A stretch of 64,000 nt of DNA from Sipunculus nudus (lineage: Eukaryota > Annelida > Sipuncula > Golfingiida > Sipunculidae), in the NCBI GenBank assembly GCA_026874595.1, contig CM049307.1, positions 63,580,370-63,644,369 on the forward strand, given 5' to 3'. A model generated the notes under the pieces. That model did not search any database. It saw nothing but the letters and a program-made list of their open reading frames with translations, and was not told where the DNA came from. Positions within the stretch are counted from its first letter, which is position 1; every line of letters begins with the position of its first letter. This document shows, one piece after another, positions 24,236-37,926 of the stretch. Both the position numbers and the translations under genes were made by a program.

Positions 24236-24721
24236 AGGTGCACGTCATGGTGCCAGGTGCATCGTCATGCCCTGTAGATTTCACTGACGTAGCCATGTTC
24301 ATATCTAAAAGATTCTGACGCAGCGCACGGGCACACATATCTATAAGTAAGTACATTTTTTAAGCTTTTTTGTGTGTCGAAAAAAAGTGTTCAATGAATC
24401 TGAGCAATTTTTTTTTTGTCTTCTTCAGGAATTCATTGCATAGAAGAAATAAGAAATAACCTGAGCAGTTAATATAGCATTTCGGTCGACGTTAATTTTA
24501 ATATCGTTTGTTGAAGCACGCAAATTGAAGGAACCGTGAGTTTCTGTGCCGTATACTGTATATTACCAAGAAGTTTCCATCATTATTTATGTATGTGCTG
24601 ACTAAAATAGATTGTTTGTTCAAATAGTCATCCAGTTTTTATGCTTATCCCAGGTTTCATTATACAAAATGGTATATTGCTAAAGCGGAACCGTTCGAAG
24701 TAGAACGGAAAGCACGCTCTT

Positions 24722-25010
24722 TTTACCTCCGCCAAGCGGGGGTTATGTTTTTGCCGGCGTTGGTTTTTTTTTTTGTCTGTCTGTTAGCAATATTACTCAA
24801 AATGTTATTAACGGATTTGATGATTGTTTTAGGATAGTTCGGCACTGATACAAGGAACAAATCATTAAATTTCGTGATCCAAATCAATATCAGAATCCTG
24901 GAGTTTTTTTAATGAAAAATGCTACATTACTGACAATGCTATATATGGGCGTAATGAGCTGCCTTGGCGGAGATCTGCGCTCTGTGTGTGCAAAGTTCTA
25001 GTTCTTTCTG
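24722..25010. mobile_element. CCTCCGCC-type repeat with inverted termini
   Basis: Left end TTTTTACCTCCGCCAAG (24721-24737), followed by GTTATGTTTTTGCCGGCG, a GT/T-rich run, GTCTGTCTGTTAGCAA, ATTACTCAAAATGTTATTAA, CGGATTTGATGA, GGTACAAGGAACAA-like and ATTAAATTTCGTGATCC. The right end is CTTGGCGGAGATCTGCGCTC (24963-24982), then GTGTGTGCAAAGTTCTAGTT. The termini CCTCCGCCAAG and CTTGGCGGAG are inverted repeats. I recognise this as a repeat found in many invertebrate (and some fish) genomes. I do not assign a superfamily, and no coding sequence is present. Confidence 0.75.
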
Positions 25011-28000
25011 TTTATTTGCGATAATTAAAACACACTTTAAAATGTAAATCAAAAGACAAAAAGGAGAAAATAGAGTATTGTTACAAGTGCGGAAAGAAGA
25101 GTACTGTTTTTTTTATTTTGATTTAATTTATTGGTTTAGTCCTGAAAAAATTTAAATATTATGTTTTCGTCCCGGTGCTTAAAATTTGGGTTTTTTTCAT
25201 ATCAGCAGTCCCTTCATGGAATGCAAACCCTGTAAAGTCGCACTGAAAAAAAAGAAATACTTCATCTTATTTCCTTCCGTTAAATTGTATGGCTTATCAT
25301 TAAGCATTCTTTTCTTTGCAAATATGATGTTCTACATTCAGTTTTTTGGAATTATATCTGATCCGTTTTCAGATAAAGAAAAATGACCTGGTGTACAAAA
25401 TTAGATTCTCCTTGAAAGAAGATAACAAAAAAGAAATGTTTGGTTTCAGACTGTTTCTTTTGTACGGAATGAATTCCATGATCCCTTGGAACATGTGGCT
25501 TCCAGCACGCCAGCCAAGCAAGACAAGTGCTGGGCTTAGGAACCCCACTCTCGGCTGGTCTTATTGGTCTGTGACCATTCAATACATTTCACACGTTAGA
25601 TCCTTTTGGTGTTTTCCTAATAAATGTACTTTCCTCCGGTCATGCTTGTTTATCAGATAACCTTAAGTGTTCTGTAAAAGTGGAACGTGAGACAAGGTTT
25701 TTACCGTCATCAGCTATACCATGATATACATGCAGGGCCCCATAACTTATTATATCTCAACCCTCCCCACCTCTCTCACCATCTGTTATGATCATGTCAA
25801 CCGGAGTGTCCATCTTTACTCAGTAACCTCTAGTTTTTCCTCGGTAATTTTTAGGACAGGACTTTTTTCAAGTGGGTGATTACGGGCAGGGCCTGCTACC
25901 ACTACCCGGCGCTTTAGATACAAGCTACCCTGAAATATCCGGCCATTTGTCCACATTTTACGCCGGGGCATTACCGTACAGTTTACTGTGATCACAGTGA
26001 CAGCCCTTTGTGGCGCTGTATCATAATATTGACGACAGGGGACCCATGACGGGCCGCTTTTATTCACGGGACCCCGAGCAATAAAACAAGCTAATTTCCC
26101 CTAATATTTACAGATCGTTAGGTATCACTCATAGGCGTATTATGTAACACTAGCATTATTGATTCCAAACGGAAAGACTGTCTGAGAAAACGTTACATTG
26201 AAGTCTGTCCGAGGCGGACCTGTAAGAAACACCTGCCGCCGCTGACAGGAACAGGATATGCGAGGTGCACGTAAAGGGACCTCCTTTGGGTGTGGTGTTC
26301 TTTCACCATAACGTGAAACTCTTGTTCCGTTTATTGGTTGCGCCGTTCGCTTTGTCCCTATTTGCCGCGAGGCTGGCCGACAAGGCTGGTCAAACAGTCT
26401 GACTTCTTACAAAGTGGACTAACAGCCGGGCGTGATTACTGTCTAACCATGTTTGGTTGTGCTGGTCCATTCCTCAGGCAGTTTTCCATGAGGGTCGCGT
26501 GACCTCACTACTTAACGCCATTAGTGAATGCATCAGGCAACGTTCCTAAAGCGGGATACAACACTTTTGTCGTTCACGCAGTTATTTGCTAGTTTTGCAC
26601 TCCTAAAATATCTGTTGAATAACAACAACTTTATTTACATTCTTGAACGCTCACCAGTGGGGTATTTTTTTTACTTTCAGAAACTTACAATTATACAATA
26701 TTCGACACATCTTACTTTAAAGGTACAAAAACATTTCAAATTTTATTTGTATTTTCTCACACGATTAATTCATTTTGGCTGAAAACATACGTTCCCCAGG
26801 TAAAACCATCCTGGAACATAGACTTACTCTCTCCAATTCACCTGTTTTAAACACCTGTTGTGGTTAAGAGTGCGAGTAAATACATTCAACGTGTGTCTGT
26901 CTACCATAACAAGATTATGTGATCAGAAGTCTGATCTTGTACATGCGTGACATCTGCCAAACAAGGGGGAACATGAAATAAGAAACACTAACGTATCTCC
27001 GATTGGAAGCTAGAAAAATCTGAATTTGTGAAGTTGCGCGGTACGTCCACCAGGTTGATTACGGAACTAATGTATATTGTGGCTACTCGCGCCATGTGCA
27101 AGTTAACTTTTGTTTAAAGGAGTAACCAACTTTTTCCAGAACGAAACATTGGAAGAAACAATGGTGTTTTAAGGAGAAAACACTTTACTCAATGTTTATC
27201 TAATATACCTTGCATGTGAAAAAGTCCCCTTAAATTCCTATAAATGACATAATATTTTCGTTTGACTTTATAAATACCTCGTGGGAAAAAAGCGGGAACA
27301 TTTGGGTGGAATATTTGTAGAAACTACAAAATGTCACACAATTTTGAAACACATGGATACTTATTTTAACAGGGAATATTGCGAGAAGTCCGCGGTCCGA
27401 GTGAGGTAAATGCAGGGTATTATAGACCTGTACACACAACTCTCAGCAGGCGTTTTTATCTTTCATTCAGAGATTGGGAGATATATTTCAAGTGTGGTAT
27501 TTTATGTACTCGTCTCCAAAAAAGTAAGCAAAATTATCAATAAAAATTCTAAATTACAAAATATCGTCACTGAGAAAAGCATGTATGCTTTCTTGGCAAC
27601 GTCTTCTAACAGTTGGTAAGGTATTAATGTATCGGTTATACAAGGTCGTTGGAAAATTGATCCAAAAGGTTGCCATCCGGATCACTGTATAACAAGTGTT
27701 TCTTGCCGAGTTTTAACTGCATGAGTTATAAAAGAATTTTACAGTAGTATATTCTTCAATGTTAGTAAAAAAACTATCCCAAGTATAGCCAATATGATAT
27801 TTCATCTATCATCCAAAATATATATTGTTTTAATTGTTTTATTTTAGCCCTTTCTACTTTCATTATTATTTTTATTATTTTATTTTTACAATGAATAGAA
27901 CATAAGACTAAGATACATGTACTTTTATGAAAAAACGCTCTCGCATGAATTTTGATTATTGATTGAAACTTTGTTTTTCATAGAGTCTGTTTTGTTTCAG

Positions 28001-28680
28001 CGGTATGTTTGAAGTGTATGGCCTTACCATCGTAACTGAACTATCCATAAAGCAAGATTCTAAAAAAAAAAATTAAGTTTACTCATCACAGTGTATTTCT
28101 CCATTAGCTCTAGATTATTTGACACGACAGGTTATCCGCATAGTTGGGTGAATGTACAGTCAAAATATATGACCTGTAAACACATAAACTTTTAGTGAAA
28201 AATTATAAATGTAAACTTTATTTAACGTGTTCATGCCAGTTTTAGGACCTGCCTGGGTCTGGGTATGATAAAATGGAACTGTTGCCAGCATTATTTGGTT
28301 TTATCAGACTATTATACCGTTTTGACAGAATCAGAAGAGAATGCAATTTCAAAAAGACTTACCGATTTTGAGAACAGTCCGGAACAAAAGGAACTTCGTG
28401 AGCCCTGATGTACATGTCTCATTAGTTTTGTTCCCTGCTCAGATCGTTGACACATAGAATGGTAAAATATATAGTTGACAAGGACTCAACCTGTGCAACA
28501 GTTGAAAGTAGAGCCAATTGTACTGATATAAAAAATATAAGTTTGACCTTTTTTTGGCAATAAAGCGTCTTAAATACTGGTTCTGTCGCTGGTTTTACAG
28601 TGGTTTTAATTACTCTCCCAGAGGGTCGGTATTTTCTCGTCCGTGGAAGGATTTTATTATATGGTAACAGTTATATATTA
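25011..28680. other. Non-coding sequence, nothing recognised
   Basis: No gene, RNA or mobile element recognised. The longest open frame is 104 codons at 25346-25660 plus, without a family resemblance. Confidence 0.45.
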
Positions 28681-29718
28681 AGTTGTCCCCCCCCCATCAC
28701 ACACACACAATAGGCGTGATCATATTTTATCATATAATAATAATTTGGGCACAGTGCATATATGTTAAGAAATATTTTGTGTAGGGAGGCATGGCATTCC
28801 CTCTCGCGATGGTCCCCATTAGTTACCACGAGTTGCCTCTTCATTGTACCGAACATATGCAATCTCATCTGTACTGAAAACAAACAGCCCCTGTGTTTAA
28901 TGAACCCGCGATAACGGGCAAAAAATAACACAACTTGGGAACTTTGAGACTATTTATCTTGTTATCTCTTCAGACTACGCTAGGATGCTCTCCCACGAGG
29001 CTTTGTCACCATGCGACACCGGTCTCAATCAGCTAATAATGGTATATATGGTAATTAATTTGGCGGACGGAGCCAGGCTACAGGAAAGTAAAATTTTGCT
29101 TCAACTTCATAAGGACCTCTCCTTCCCTCGCAGCAGCCTTGCTCGGTGTATGTGCGGGGAAGTTTTTACATGTTCCTTTCCACAGAATAACAAAATTGTT
29201 TTGTCGCAAACAGACACGTAAGATAATTAGCCAAAATAAACATTTATAAATAACCCTCACCCTGTCTCTCAAAGGTGCTAGAATGAGTAACTAAAAAAAT
29301 ACTATTTAATATGCCATATAAATAAGATTGATCATGATCCGGGTCCAGGAATGACTACCAGAAATATTCACAAATGTTCAGTCACGTATGCCGATTGAAC
29401 ATGGGAATATAAGCCGAATGAGTAAATGCAAACACGTGTGTGTGTGTTCGTGGGGGGGGGGGGGGTTATGCACGAATGAACAGGGAGTATGGGCCGAATA
29501 AGAGAATGCAAATACGAGTTGGGGAGCATCCCACAATAAGGAACGACCACATGGCGGAGGCCTGCATTCCTGAGAATGGCCGTTTCGACTTTCAGAATCT
29601 CACGGGCTGCCAGTTATGTGGGCTTCACTGTATCAGGATAATCAGAAGATTGCATGTTCAACATTTAACTCTATTCGTAATTACAGGTCGTCACAAATAG
29701 GGTGTGTGTGTGTGTGTA
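28681..29718. other. Non-coding sequence with short simple repeats
   Basis: Holds C and CA runs at about 28686-28710, a GT run and a 14-base G run (29452-29465), and a (GT)n run at 29701-29717. No coding or mobile element was recognised. Confidence 0.5.
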
Positions 29719-31235
29719 ATGACTTTTTATTATTAGTGACACATGCCAGAACAAAAGTGATTGTCTCCTCATCCCTGTTTCTGCATATGACAAGCATATT
29801 ACTGCATTTTTACTCACTTGCCTCTCAACAACAGACTCATAATAAATTTAACAAGGAACAATTTAGAGAATACGGACACAACACTCTCTCGTGGCGATAG
29901 ATTAGATAAGATTGTGGATGGATTAAACGTGATGATGAGTCATAGAAATGCATGTGGCATAAAACTTAGCGAGAAAGAGACAAAAAGGTTTGTGCCAAGA
30001 AAGAATTTGACACGCAGGGGACATAAATAATATTTGAAAGTGTTAAGAGACGTGGTTGGCTTTAAGTTTAGCACGAAAGAATCAAAGATGTCGATGGCAC
30101 GAAGGTTATATTATTAGTAGGAAGGGTGGAAGAGGATTTCGTCTACAGGGAATAGTTCCGGTGAACGTCAGAAACTTCAAAAGTAGAATGTCAGAAACCA
30201 CGCGACACGCCGACATGGGTAAAAGATTAAGGGCTAACTCCCAAGGATTGTGAGGGTTCATTTATATGTCTGATTATTAGCCCTACCCTGAAATGGCCCA
30301 GTTTAGGTTCAGAAGTGATCTTCAAGTTGTAAGTTCTACCTCAGCTGTTAGATCCAACAGGAATGCGTGCGGGGGGTTCACCAGAACGACAAGGGGCATA
30401 TCTCAAGTAACCAATACGGATGGACACTTGACATTCTCTGGGCTGCTGCGTCATCAAGGGATGAGATCCAGAGACTCAATTTGGTCATGAAAGTGCCAAT
30501 CTGAATATGGATGAAGTCTGAGGAGCGGTATAACAAGGTGTTATCCAGGTCATTGTCGTCTTATTGGCCTTGCAGGAGGGACATTATCACGTCACGAGGA
30601 ACATGCAAGGTTGCGTGTCCCCCGTTAAACAAAGTTTAGCAGAGCATTATATACCAGCAAATGGCTATTTTTATTTATTTTCATAAATTTGTCGTCTCTC
30701 ATTTAAGAGCCTCGGAGATTTGTTGTACTCCTGAATTAACTTCCAACACCTTCTTCGATGGCGATCCGATTAAAAAAAAATATGCGATATATAGGTTTAA
30801 AGTAATGTTATATACTAGTCACACAGTTGTCAGGGTAACTAAATCAAGAAAAATTACTTACAAAGAAGCAAAATAAGCAATGTATTGATTCTACAGGTAG
30901 CCGTGAATTCAGGAAGAAAGCCCTCTTGACGAAGTCCTTGAAGGCAAGAATTCCTACTGTGCCAAGACACCTCGAAGCTCATTTTAATCCTGCCAGTGAA
31001 ACGAAATCCGTATAACATAGCCTGTACTAGCACGGTATGTTTTCAATAACAAACTCAGACACTAACTAGAATTGATGAGGCCGGGTACATGAAAGCAAAA
31101 TTTAAGTTGTTATTCAGTCCTTCAGGCGCAAATCTCGTTTTTTTAACAGATTGTAACATTTGTGAAACGCAGATATGAAGTATTCATTAAGCATAAAAAG
31201 CGCATCATGATTTCAACTTTGCTTTGTAAATTTCC
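29719..31235. other. Non-coding sequence, nothing recognised
   Basis: Short open frames of 65-94 codons on the plus strand at 29616-30490 overlap in different frames and match nothing I know. Confidence 0.4.
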
Positions 31236-31400
31236 AGTTTGTTCAAAGGTCAAAGGAAACAAAGCAAACAAACAGTTATGAGACATGTAAAGTTATAAAT
31301 TTTATAGGTGTTACCTTAATCCACCAAAAAAATCCAAATTCGTTCATGTTTAACGTTTTGCGTTAAATTACTAACAGACAAACCAACAAACCCTTTACAA
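31236..31400 (+). repeat. CCTCCGCC/TTTGCGTAAT family tail, copy 4
   Basis: Carries GTGTTACCTTAATCCACC (31309-31326), CCAAATTCGTTCATG, ACGTTTTGCGTTAAATTACT (31353-31372) and AACAGACAAACCAACAAACC. The order and orientation are the same as at 24060-24235; the body upstream is not recognisable. Confidence 0.6.
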
Positions 31401-34400
31401 AACAGAACTTCCGCCACAAAGAATAAGGAACGATCCTTAATAAAACACACCAGAAGTCATTCTGCATTCTCAGTATGAAATCAAATAATGACAATCACAC
31501 CCCCGTACAAAACAATCACATCATATGAAAAAAAATTCAGTAAACACATTTTCAAATTTGATAAAAAAAATAAATAAAAATAAAGAAAGAAGCTTAACAC
31601 TGCGTGTGCAGTGGTCACGCATTTTCATGATTTCATTTCAGTCATCCATATGCATGCAGGCAAGCATCGTAATATTAACGTAGTAATATTCATAAGCATA
31701 TATGATACACAGCTGATAAAGGCAAACGTGGAGGTTGAGGGCATCATGAGAGTCGTTCTTGGCTGTTGACACAGTCCTAATCCCGCCAGTTCTATGAAAG
31801 TCACAACAGTTTCAGCACTGTCACGTCATAAGTTACCAATACTTTTATAAGAACACAGACATACACTCTGTGGCGGAACAATACAGAATTAGCGGACACT
31901 GTGGTCGGTCCCATGTGATTCAATGACTATAACTACTTCTTAGCCTTGTTAACAAGCAAGGCCGGGACCTTTCAGACGCTATAATCGTCTGGCAACACTT
32001 AGATGGACAATCGATTGTATGAAGCCCCCAGGGGTCAGTGGAACACACGTCAAGGGTGCATTAGGATGACCACGCAGTGGCCGGTGAAATGGTCAGTAGA
32101 TGGGACGTTTATTAGCACTCTTGTGATAAACGTTTAGGACAGCCATATGAGGAAGGGCTCATTAGATGTCTGTCCGTGGACAATAATTCGTGTGTCGTAT
32201 TTAATCAGCAGGAACCAATCAAAGGATTGGCCGGTGTCTCACACTTAGGCAAATGGAATTTGGACACTTTTTTGCAACATTAACTATTTTCAGGATTAAT
32301 ATTTTTTTTTTCATATAAATTACTATTTTAATAATAAACTTCATACTGTGTTTTATAGTTATGAAAATTATATTTGCCCAATGCATGTCGAAAATTGCTA
32401 GATCAGATGAAATAATATGATACCTAAAGCGACCATAAATCGATCGTTCATTCGGTAAGACTGATATTTCAAAGAGGTCCGATAATATTATTGTTTAAGG
32501 TCCTAATATGATCTAAAATGATAAAACGGTCATGTTTAAGAAAACTTGGGAACTACTGTTATATCAGCCTGGTCTGCAAAATAGGTTTAATAATGAGGTT
32601 AACCTTTAAGAAATGTTACAATTTAAATCAAATTGTCAGGCCCACGTGGGATGTATACCAAAGCACTTATATTCCGAGAGAACCAACGCATCCTTCATCT
32701 GCCCATTGGCCGGCAAGACAGGCGGGACTTGACTGACATCTGGTACTGTGGCCTGCATCAACAAGCATGAGCTTGAGCATCCCTTATCTTAATATGCGAG
32801 GCACTGTTTATTGACACTGACTGTGTAACCAAGAGCTGCCTTGAGCTCTGATAACTGGGATCACGAGCTCCGAGTATAGACACTTACAGACTTGGCATCG
32901 GCAGGAAAATTATTTTTTAATGGCACATTAATAAGACCTATCCGGTAGAAAGGGGAAAAAAATTCAAACCATAAAATAGATACATTTCATACGACTGCAC
33001 ATTCACATTCAGTTACTCAACCAGAATGAAATAATGTCACTCAAAGAATTCTTTGCTATATTATCGAACAAAACCGTATTTAACTTTTTTTTAAAATTGA
33101 AATCTAAATAAAGAAGAAAAGATGATAAAATATAATATCTTTAATGTTGTGATGTATTTGTTTAAACATTAATCATTACAGATTAAAATGTTTTGAATTG
33201 CCGTACTAGTCTATCACTAGTATTACAATATACCGCAGTATCATTCTTTAGAGTTGATTACGATATTATTTTTTGTGACAGGTATTTGAATTAAATGGCC
33301 CTTTTATAGTGTCTATGCATACTGTTGCTTGGATGCATGAATTAATACAGAGTTATATCAATATAAAGGGTGCAAGCTGATTAGACTGCATTATCAAATG
33401 ACAAAGAATAATACATGTTAGGTGAGTCTTATATTGTGAGGGGAAAAAAGCTATAAAAACTTAAGTTACCGAAAGACAATATAATATTTATAAACGAATA
33501 TGCCATATTTATCACTGACTTAACGCGTGGCTTTTGTTTACATTAGGGCAATATCAAATGTGCAATCTAAAGTTTACACTATTAGCAGGTTTTCTCTCTA
33601 ACGATAACGGCGGTGAAGTTTTCACGTAATTATCTATTCAGAATATTTTCCATTCTAAATGGAGATGAAATTAGAGTAAATGGGCCCCTATATTTGCTGC
33701 TGAAATTTTTCCGGTAACCTATCATGTCAAGGCTGTTCATTCACTGCGGGCCGTTTCATTCTTCGCGGTGGTCGCAACTGATGAACTAATGACTTCATGG
33801 TCAGGTTTTATAGATGTTATGATCAGAACGGATTGGCGCTGCTTTGTAAATGATAATGCAGTGATCTCACTGTTAATTACAAGTTTTAATCACACTCATC
33901 TGTCTTTCAGCCCTGATGGAATATAAGAAAATAACACTTGACAGCAATATGCCGATTCCTGTTCATAGGTTCATAACATCATATTTTTTATGCCTTGTTT
34001 AAGGTAAGCTACCTACTTGAGAACGGAAAAATAACTGATCTTTACTATAATCTGTTCCACCGTAGGGTGCCATATTGAAATTTGGCGATTATTCTCGTTA
34101 ACTTACATAATTAGACACTAAAGCCGTTGAGGGATAAAAGGATTGTTATCATATGTAAAACGTCATAACAAAAACCAACATTTATATTTCGCAACCTTCT
34201 GTTTCTTCTTAATCTTTTGACCCAGTGACATGGCCTCTGTCATGGGTAGGCAGCCTCACTTTGACAATTACATTTTCTTAGAATTTTTTAGACACCCAAC
34301 AACCAATCATCAGCTTTTAAATAAAGTTGTTTAAGCCTGTGATTAGTCACCTTGGCCTTCATCAGTTTTGTTGAGATTTTGTAAAACACACACTCTTGTC

Positions 34401-34640
34401 TCATTTCCTTACTGTTGATTTTATTATATTACTAAAATATGTTACAAGGTTTGGTTTTTGGTTTCATTCCAGCTGATTGGTCCTTGACTTATCCATCCAT
34501 TGCAGCTTGGTTTCAGGATCTGATCTGTGAGTTTAAAAAGATAAACAAATTGCATCGGACGCACCGCTATTGAACAGACTATAGCATGCTTCATAAAGAC
34601 TACATTCTAGTGCACACTGAGCCAATATGCCGTAATCAGG
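31401..34640. other. Non-coding sequence, nothing firmly recognised
   Basis: About 3.2 kb without a gene or named repeat. Two stretches (about 32030-32240 and 33720-33960) look less simple than their surroundings and contain TAATTA-type cores. They are candidates for comparison with related genomes, not supported features. Confidence 0.35.
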
Positions 34641-34645
34641 GGAGT

Positions 34646-34759
34646 AAATATAGGAGGGGTGGGGGTAAATATCCCCTCCCCCCATTTTTTTGACAAGGGG
34701 GGGCGGGGGTCGGAGTGATCAATGTAATCACCCCTCAACCCCCCCCCCCCCCCCCCCCC
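34646..34759. repeat. G/C-tract double hairpin ending in poly-C
   Basis: First arm pair: GGAGGGGTGGGGG (34653-34665) against CCCCTCCCCCC (34673-34683). Second arm pair: GGGGGTCGGAGTGAT (34705-34719) against ATCACCCCTCAACCCCC (34727-34743), after which the C run continues to 34759. The plus strand has several G runs that could form a G-quadruplex, and the minus strand could form one from the poly-C complement. This may be a decayed palindromic transposon; no target duplication was seen. Confidence 0.55.
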
Positions 34760-35030
34760 ACTATTCAGAGAACATAATTTATATATTGCAAATGAAATAT
34801 AGAAATAAATAAAACAGACTTTAGTTTTATTTATGAGTTTACTATATGAAATATTATATCTAAACCTGATTTACATAAAATGGAAACATAATACCTAATT
34901 ATTGTCTAAGTCTTTATACTTATTTGTAATTTATTTGAAATGGGGTGAAGTATTTTATATATTTGAAATGTGTCATACAGGCGCTAATAATTTTTAATGT
35001 GTCACATAGACGCTAAAAAGGTATATAAAT

Positions 35031-35081
35031 ATGATATATATATACATATATATATATATATATGAATGTGTGTGTGTGTGT
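35031..35081. repeat. (AT)n plus (GT)n microsatellite
   Basis: ATATATATACATATATAT run followed directly by GTGTGTGTGTGTG. Confidence 0.95.
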
Positions 35082-36585
35082 CTACGAGTCATCCCTCCTT
35101 CTCTGGAACATAAATTTATTCCACTAGTAGTCAATATTATACAGACTTTGGAGCTTGACAGGCCAGGAGTTATCCTGCGTGGAACGCAAAGAAGTGATGG
35201 CGTATTTTCTTTAATATAACCAAATTTAGATTTTTATCGACCTAATAAATTGCTATGAAGTCTTGGGGGACAGTTCAGTGAGTGATTTACGGGGCTTCAG
35301 ACTCCGTATAAATGTTTACGAGCGCTAACCACCCGTCAGATCCAATCACTCCCATCTCAAATCGATAGCTGATTGTTGTTAATACAGATTTGGAAGGTAT
35401 TGTACATTCTGTGCATAATCTTGATTCTACATATTCTACATTTTATATGCACTGTATGAGTCTACGCAAAATTAGGATGAAAAACCACTGCACTCCCACT
35501 GTGGAGCGAGATGATTTTTGTCATACATAGACAATATAAAAAGAGCATCAGATTATACTTTTTTATGATCCTCCTATTCACTTTTTTAATTAGACCGGAA
35601 TCCCCATCCTCTTGAGTATAGATTGATGACTTCTTTTTATTTGAAAAACGTTAGATTGGTTCCATTCAGAGTCGTTTAATTTCACAAAACGGTCGGTTTG
35701 ATCCCTTTGATGATAATAAGGCCAGACTATTAGAGAAAGTTGGCTTTTGTAAATACCAGTTAAAAACCATTTGCCCATGTCTAATTGCCCCGCACAGTCC
35801 ATATGACATGAGATCCGATCAACATTTACACAATCGAGCTAATCCAAGCCTTAGCACTTTGTTTTAGCCTGGTGTTAACGCAGTTCAAGTATATCGGGTT
35901 GGCCGTGACCGGATAAACCCGCCCAAGACCAGCTGGGTGTCTTGGCGCGATCAATGGTACCAACATACACCTCCGTGAACAGGCGGTGAAAAAGCAGCCG
36001 GTAACGTGATCCGGCCAATATATTTCAAGTCTTGATGAGCGACCTGTACGCACAAAAAAGATTTCGGCGACACACAAACATAAATTGTTCTACGGACTCT
36101 GAGGGCAAAATAAAAAAATTGCGAGCGTGCTTTTTTATTTTTTATTTTCTGGTCGAGTCACATTCATGGAATTTCGTTCGCTTGCAAGGAAAAATACAAA
36201 ATTTTGCTTCAATTTTTTAAATGGTGCATATAATCCATACAAAATTTAGTATTTTCGATAAAAAATTAATCACGAAAAGTAGGCATCCTTAGAACAACTT
36301 ATGTTTCTGTGTTGTCTTATATATTCATTTATTAAGGACGATTGTCCAAGCATTGAGTATTGAACATGTCTGAGTCGGAGACGGTTTGTTAGTTAGTATA
36401 TGGGGCTCATGAAACACAAAGATTACTGGTTAAAAGTCAGTTCATGTCCCTTGACAGTTTCAGTTTGTTATTGCACTTATGCTATTGTAACTGTTTTTGG
36501 AATAGCCCCAAACCATGTTTTGCCACTGTAATGCAACAGCCTGTCAATGTGTGAAGCCTCCTTCCCACTTTCACCATAATAATTC
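35082..36585. other. Non-coding sequence, nothing recognised
   Basis: No gene or repeat recognised. Open frames stay under 85 codons. Confidence 0.45.
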
Positions 36586-37620
36586 GTAGGGAGTCGTGGG
36601 GGTGTCATAGGTTATGTCTTGGACATTCGGCAGTATTCGTAGAAATGTCTTGTGCAATTAGAATTCGTGGTGCATTTTTTTAAATGTTCAAAAATTAAGC
36701 ATTTCCCCTCACAAGTAGAGGCGAAGTCGAATTAGTTTCTTGTCAAGTCGTGTAAATTTCCTCGAAATTCGTGGTCATCCGTGATGTGAAACTGTGTCAC
36801 GAATGATCATGACCTTGATACGACTTCAACACGACTAGAGTACGACCACAACAAGAACCACGCAAGAAATAGCCACGATCATGTGACGTCAAACGGAGCG
36901 AAAGAACATGGACCTCGACGTTGTAGATACATTCTCTTATAGTCTCAAGGGGCCTCCAAATCACAGCAATTCGAGTTGTAGAATTTCAAATCAAAGTCGA
37001 CCTTCGTTCAGTCATAGTCATATGGACACAGGTTCCGTATCAAACAAATATAATGTTAGTTTTCTTTTAAAAAAAACAGGTTCAAATGTGAACTTTGAGA
37101 AACCATTTATTTGTTTTCTTGAAGTTTTCAAATTCATATCCATTCAAAAATATCTCCATGTAATAAAGGTATCACTGGAGTTAATAAATTGGTACTGTCT
37201 GTCTGGGTATATTATACGGGTACATTTGTCTTTGTTATATAACGGAAAATAAAGTTTTCTTTTTAATTTGGGACTTCTTTAAAACAAACGAAGAAGAAGT
37301 TATTACAGCTAGCTAACTATGTATATTCGTTTTAAAGGAAGACGTGTTGTGTGGATATTGGTTCCAACTAAATTTGAACCAAAATGATTTGAAGAAGCTG
37401 AAACAGTTTTCAATGGACTTGAGATATACATGGTCCACAAGTCGAAGCCCAGTCGTGGAAAATCGTGAAGATATCGCACCAGTTTCTTAGACGTCGTTAC
37501 GGTGTCGTGAAAATTCTTAAAAATCTTACGTCATATCGTGCTGGCATTGTGTCCCTGTCGTAGCAATTCGTACTCGCAACGTACTCCTCTCGTAAAGCAC
37601 CGTCCCCGTAATGGATATTT
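36586..37620. repeat. TCGT/ACGA-motif-rich stretch, possible decayed inverted element
   Basis: From 36590 to 36790 the plus strand has many TCGTG/TCGTA pentamers (GTCGTGG, ATTCGTAG, ATTCGTGG, AGTCGTG, ATTCGTGG). From 36795 to 36880 the motif flips to CACGA/TACGA (CACGAAT, TACGACT, CACGACT, TACGACC, CACGATC). From 37440 to 37600 it returns as TCGTG/TCGTA (GTCGTGG, ATCGTGA, GTCGTGA, ATCGTGC, GTCGTAG, CTCGTAA). Between the last two blocks lies a 114-codon open frame (36908-37252) with no recognisable motif. This is unlike the surrounding sequence and suggests a decayed repeat with inverted arms. Confidence 0.35.
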
Positions 37621-37926
37621 TTTTTCATTCGACAGGCAGATTTAAACATCGCGGCGATTCGGTGTCAGTTCGTGAAAATAAATCAGAAAAATGATAGCAT
37701 ACTAGAAGTTGCAAATTTTCGGTTCAGCTTGTATATATTAGTAAATAAATTGCGTCATATGGTATGGAGTTAGAAGTCATTAAATTGTCATTAAGCTGTC
37801 ATTTGACATATTAACTTATAGTTACAAGGATACTCTGACGACAATTTTTCTGCAAACCTGATTAGGATGTAGGGTTCATTTGGACTATAAGCATGGCCTA
37901 CTCCAGGCCCTTTCAAGACCTCGAGC

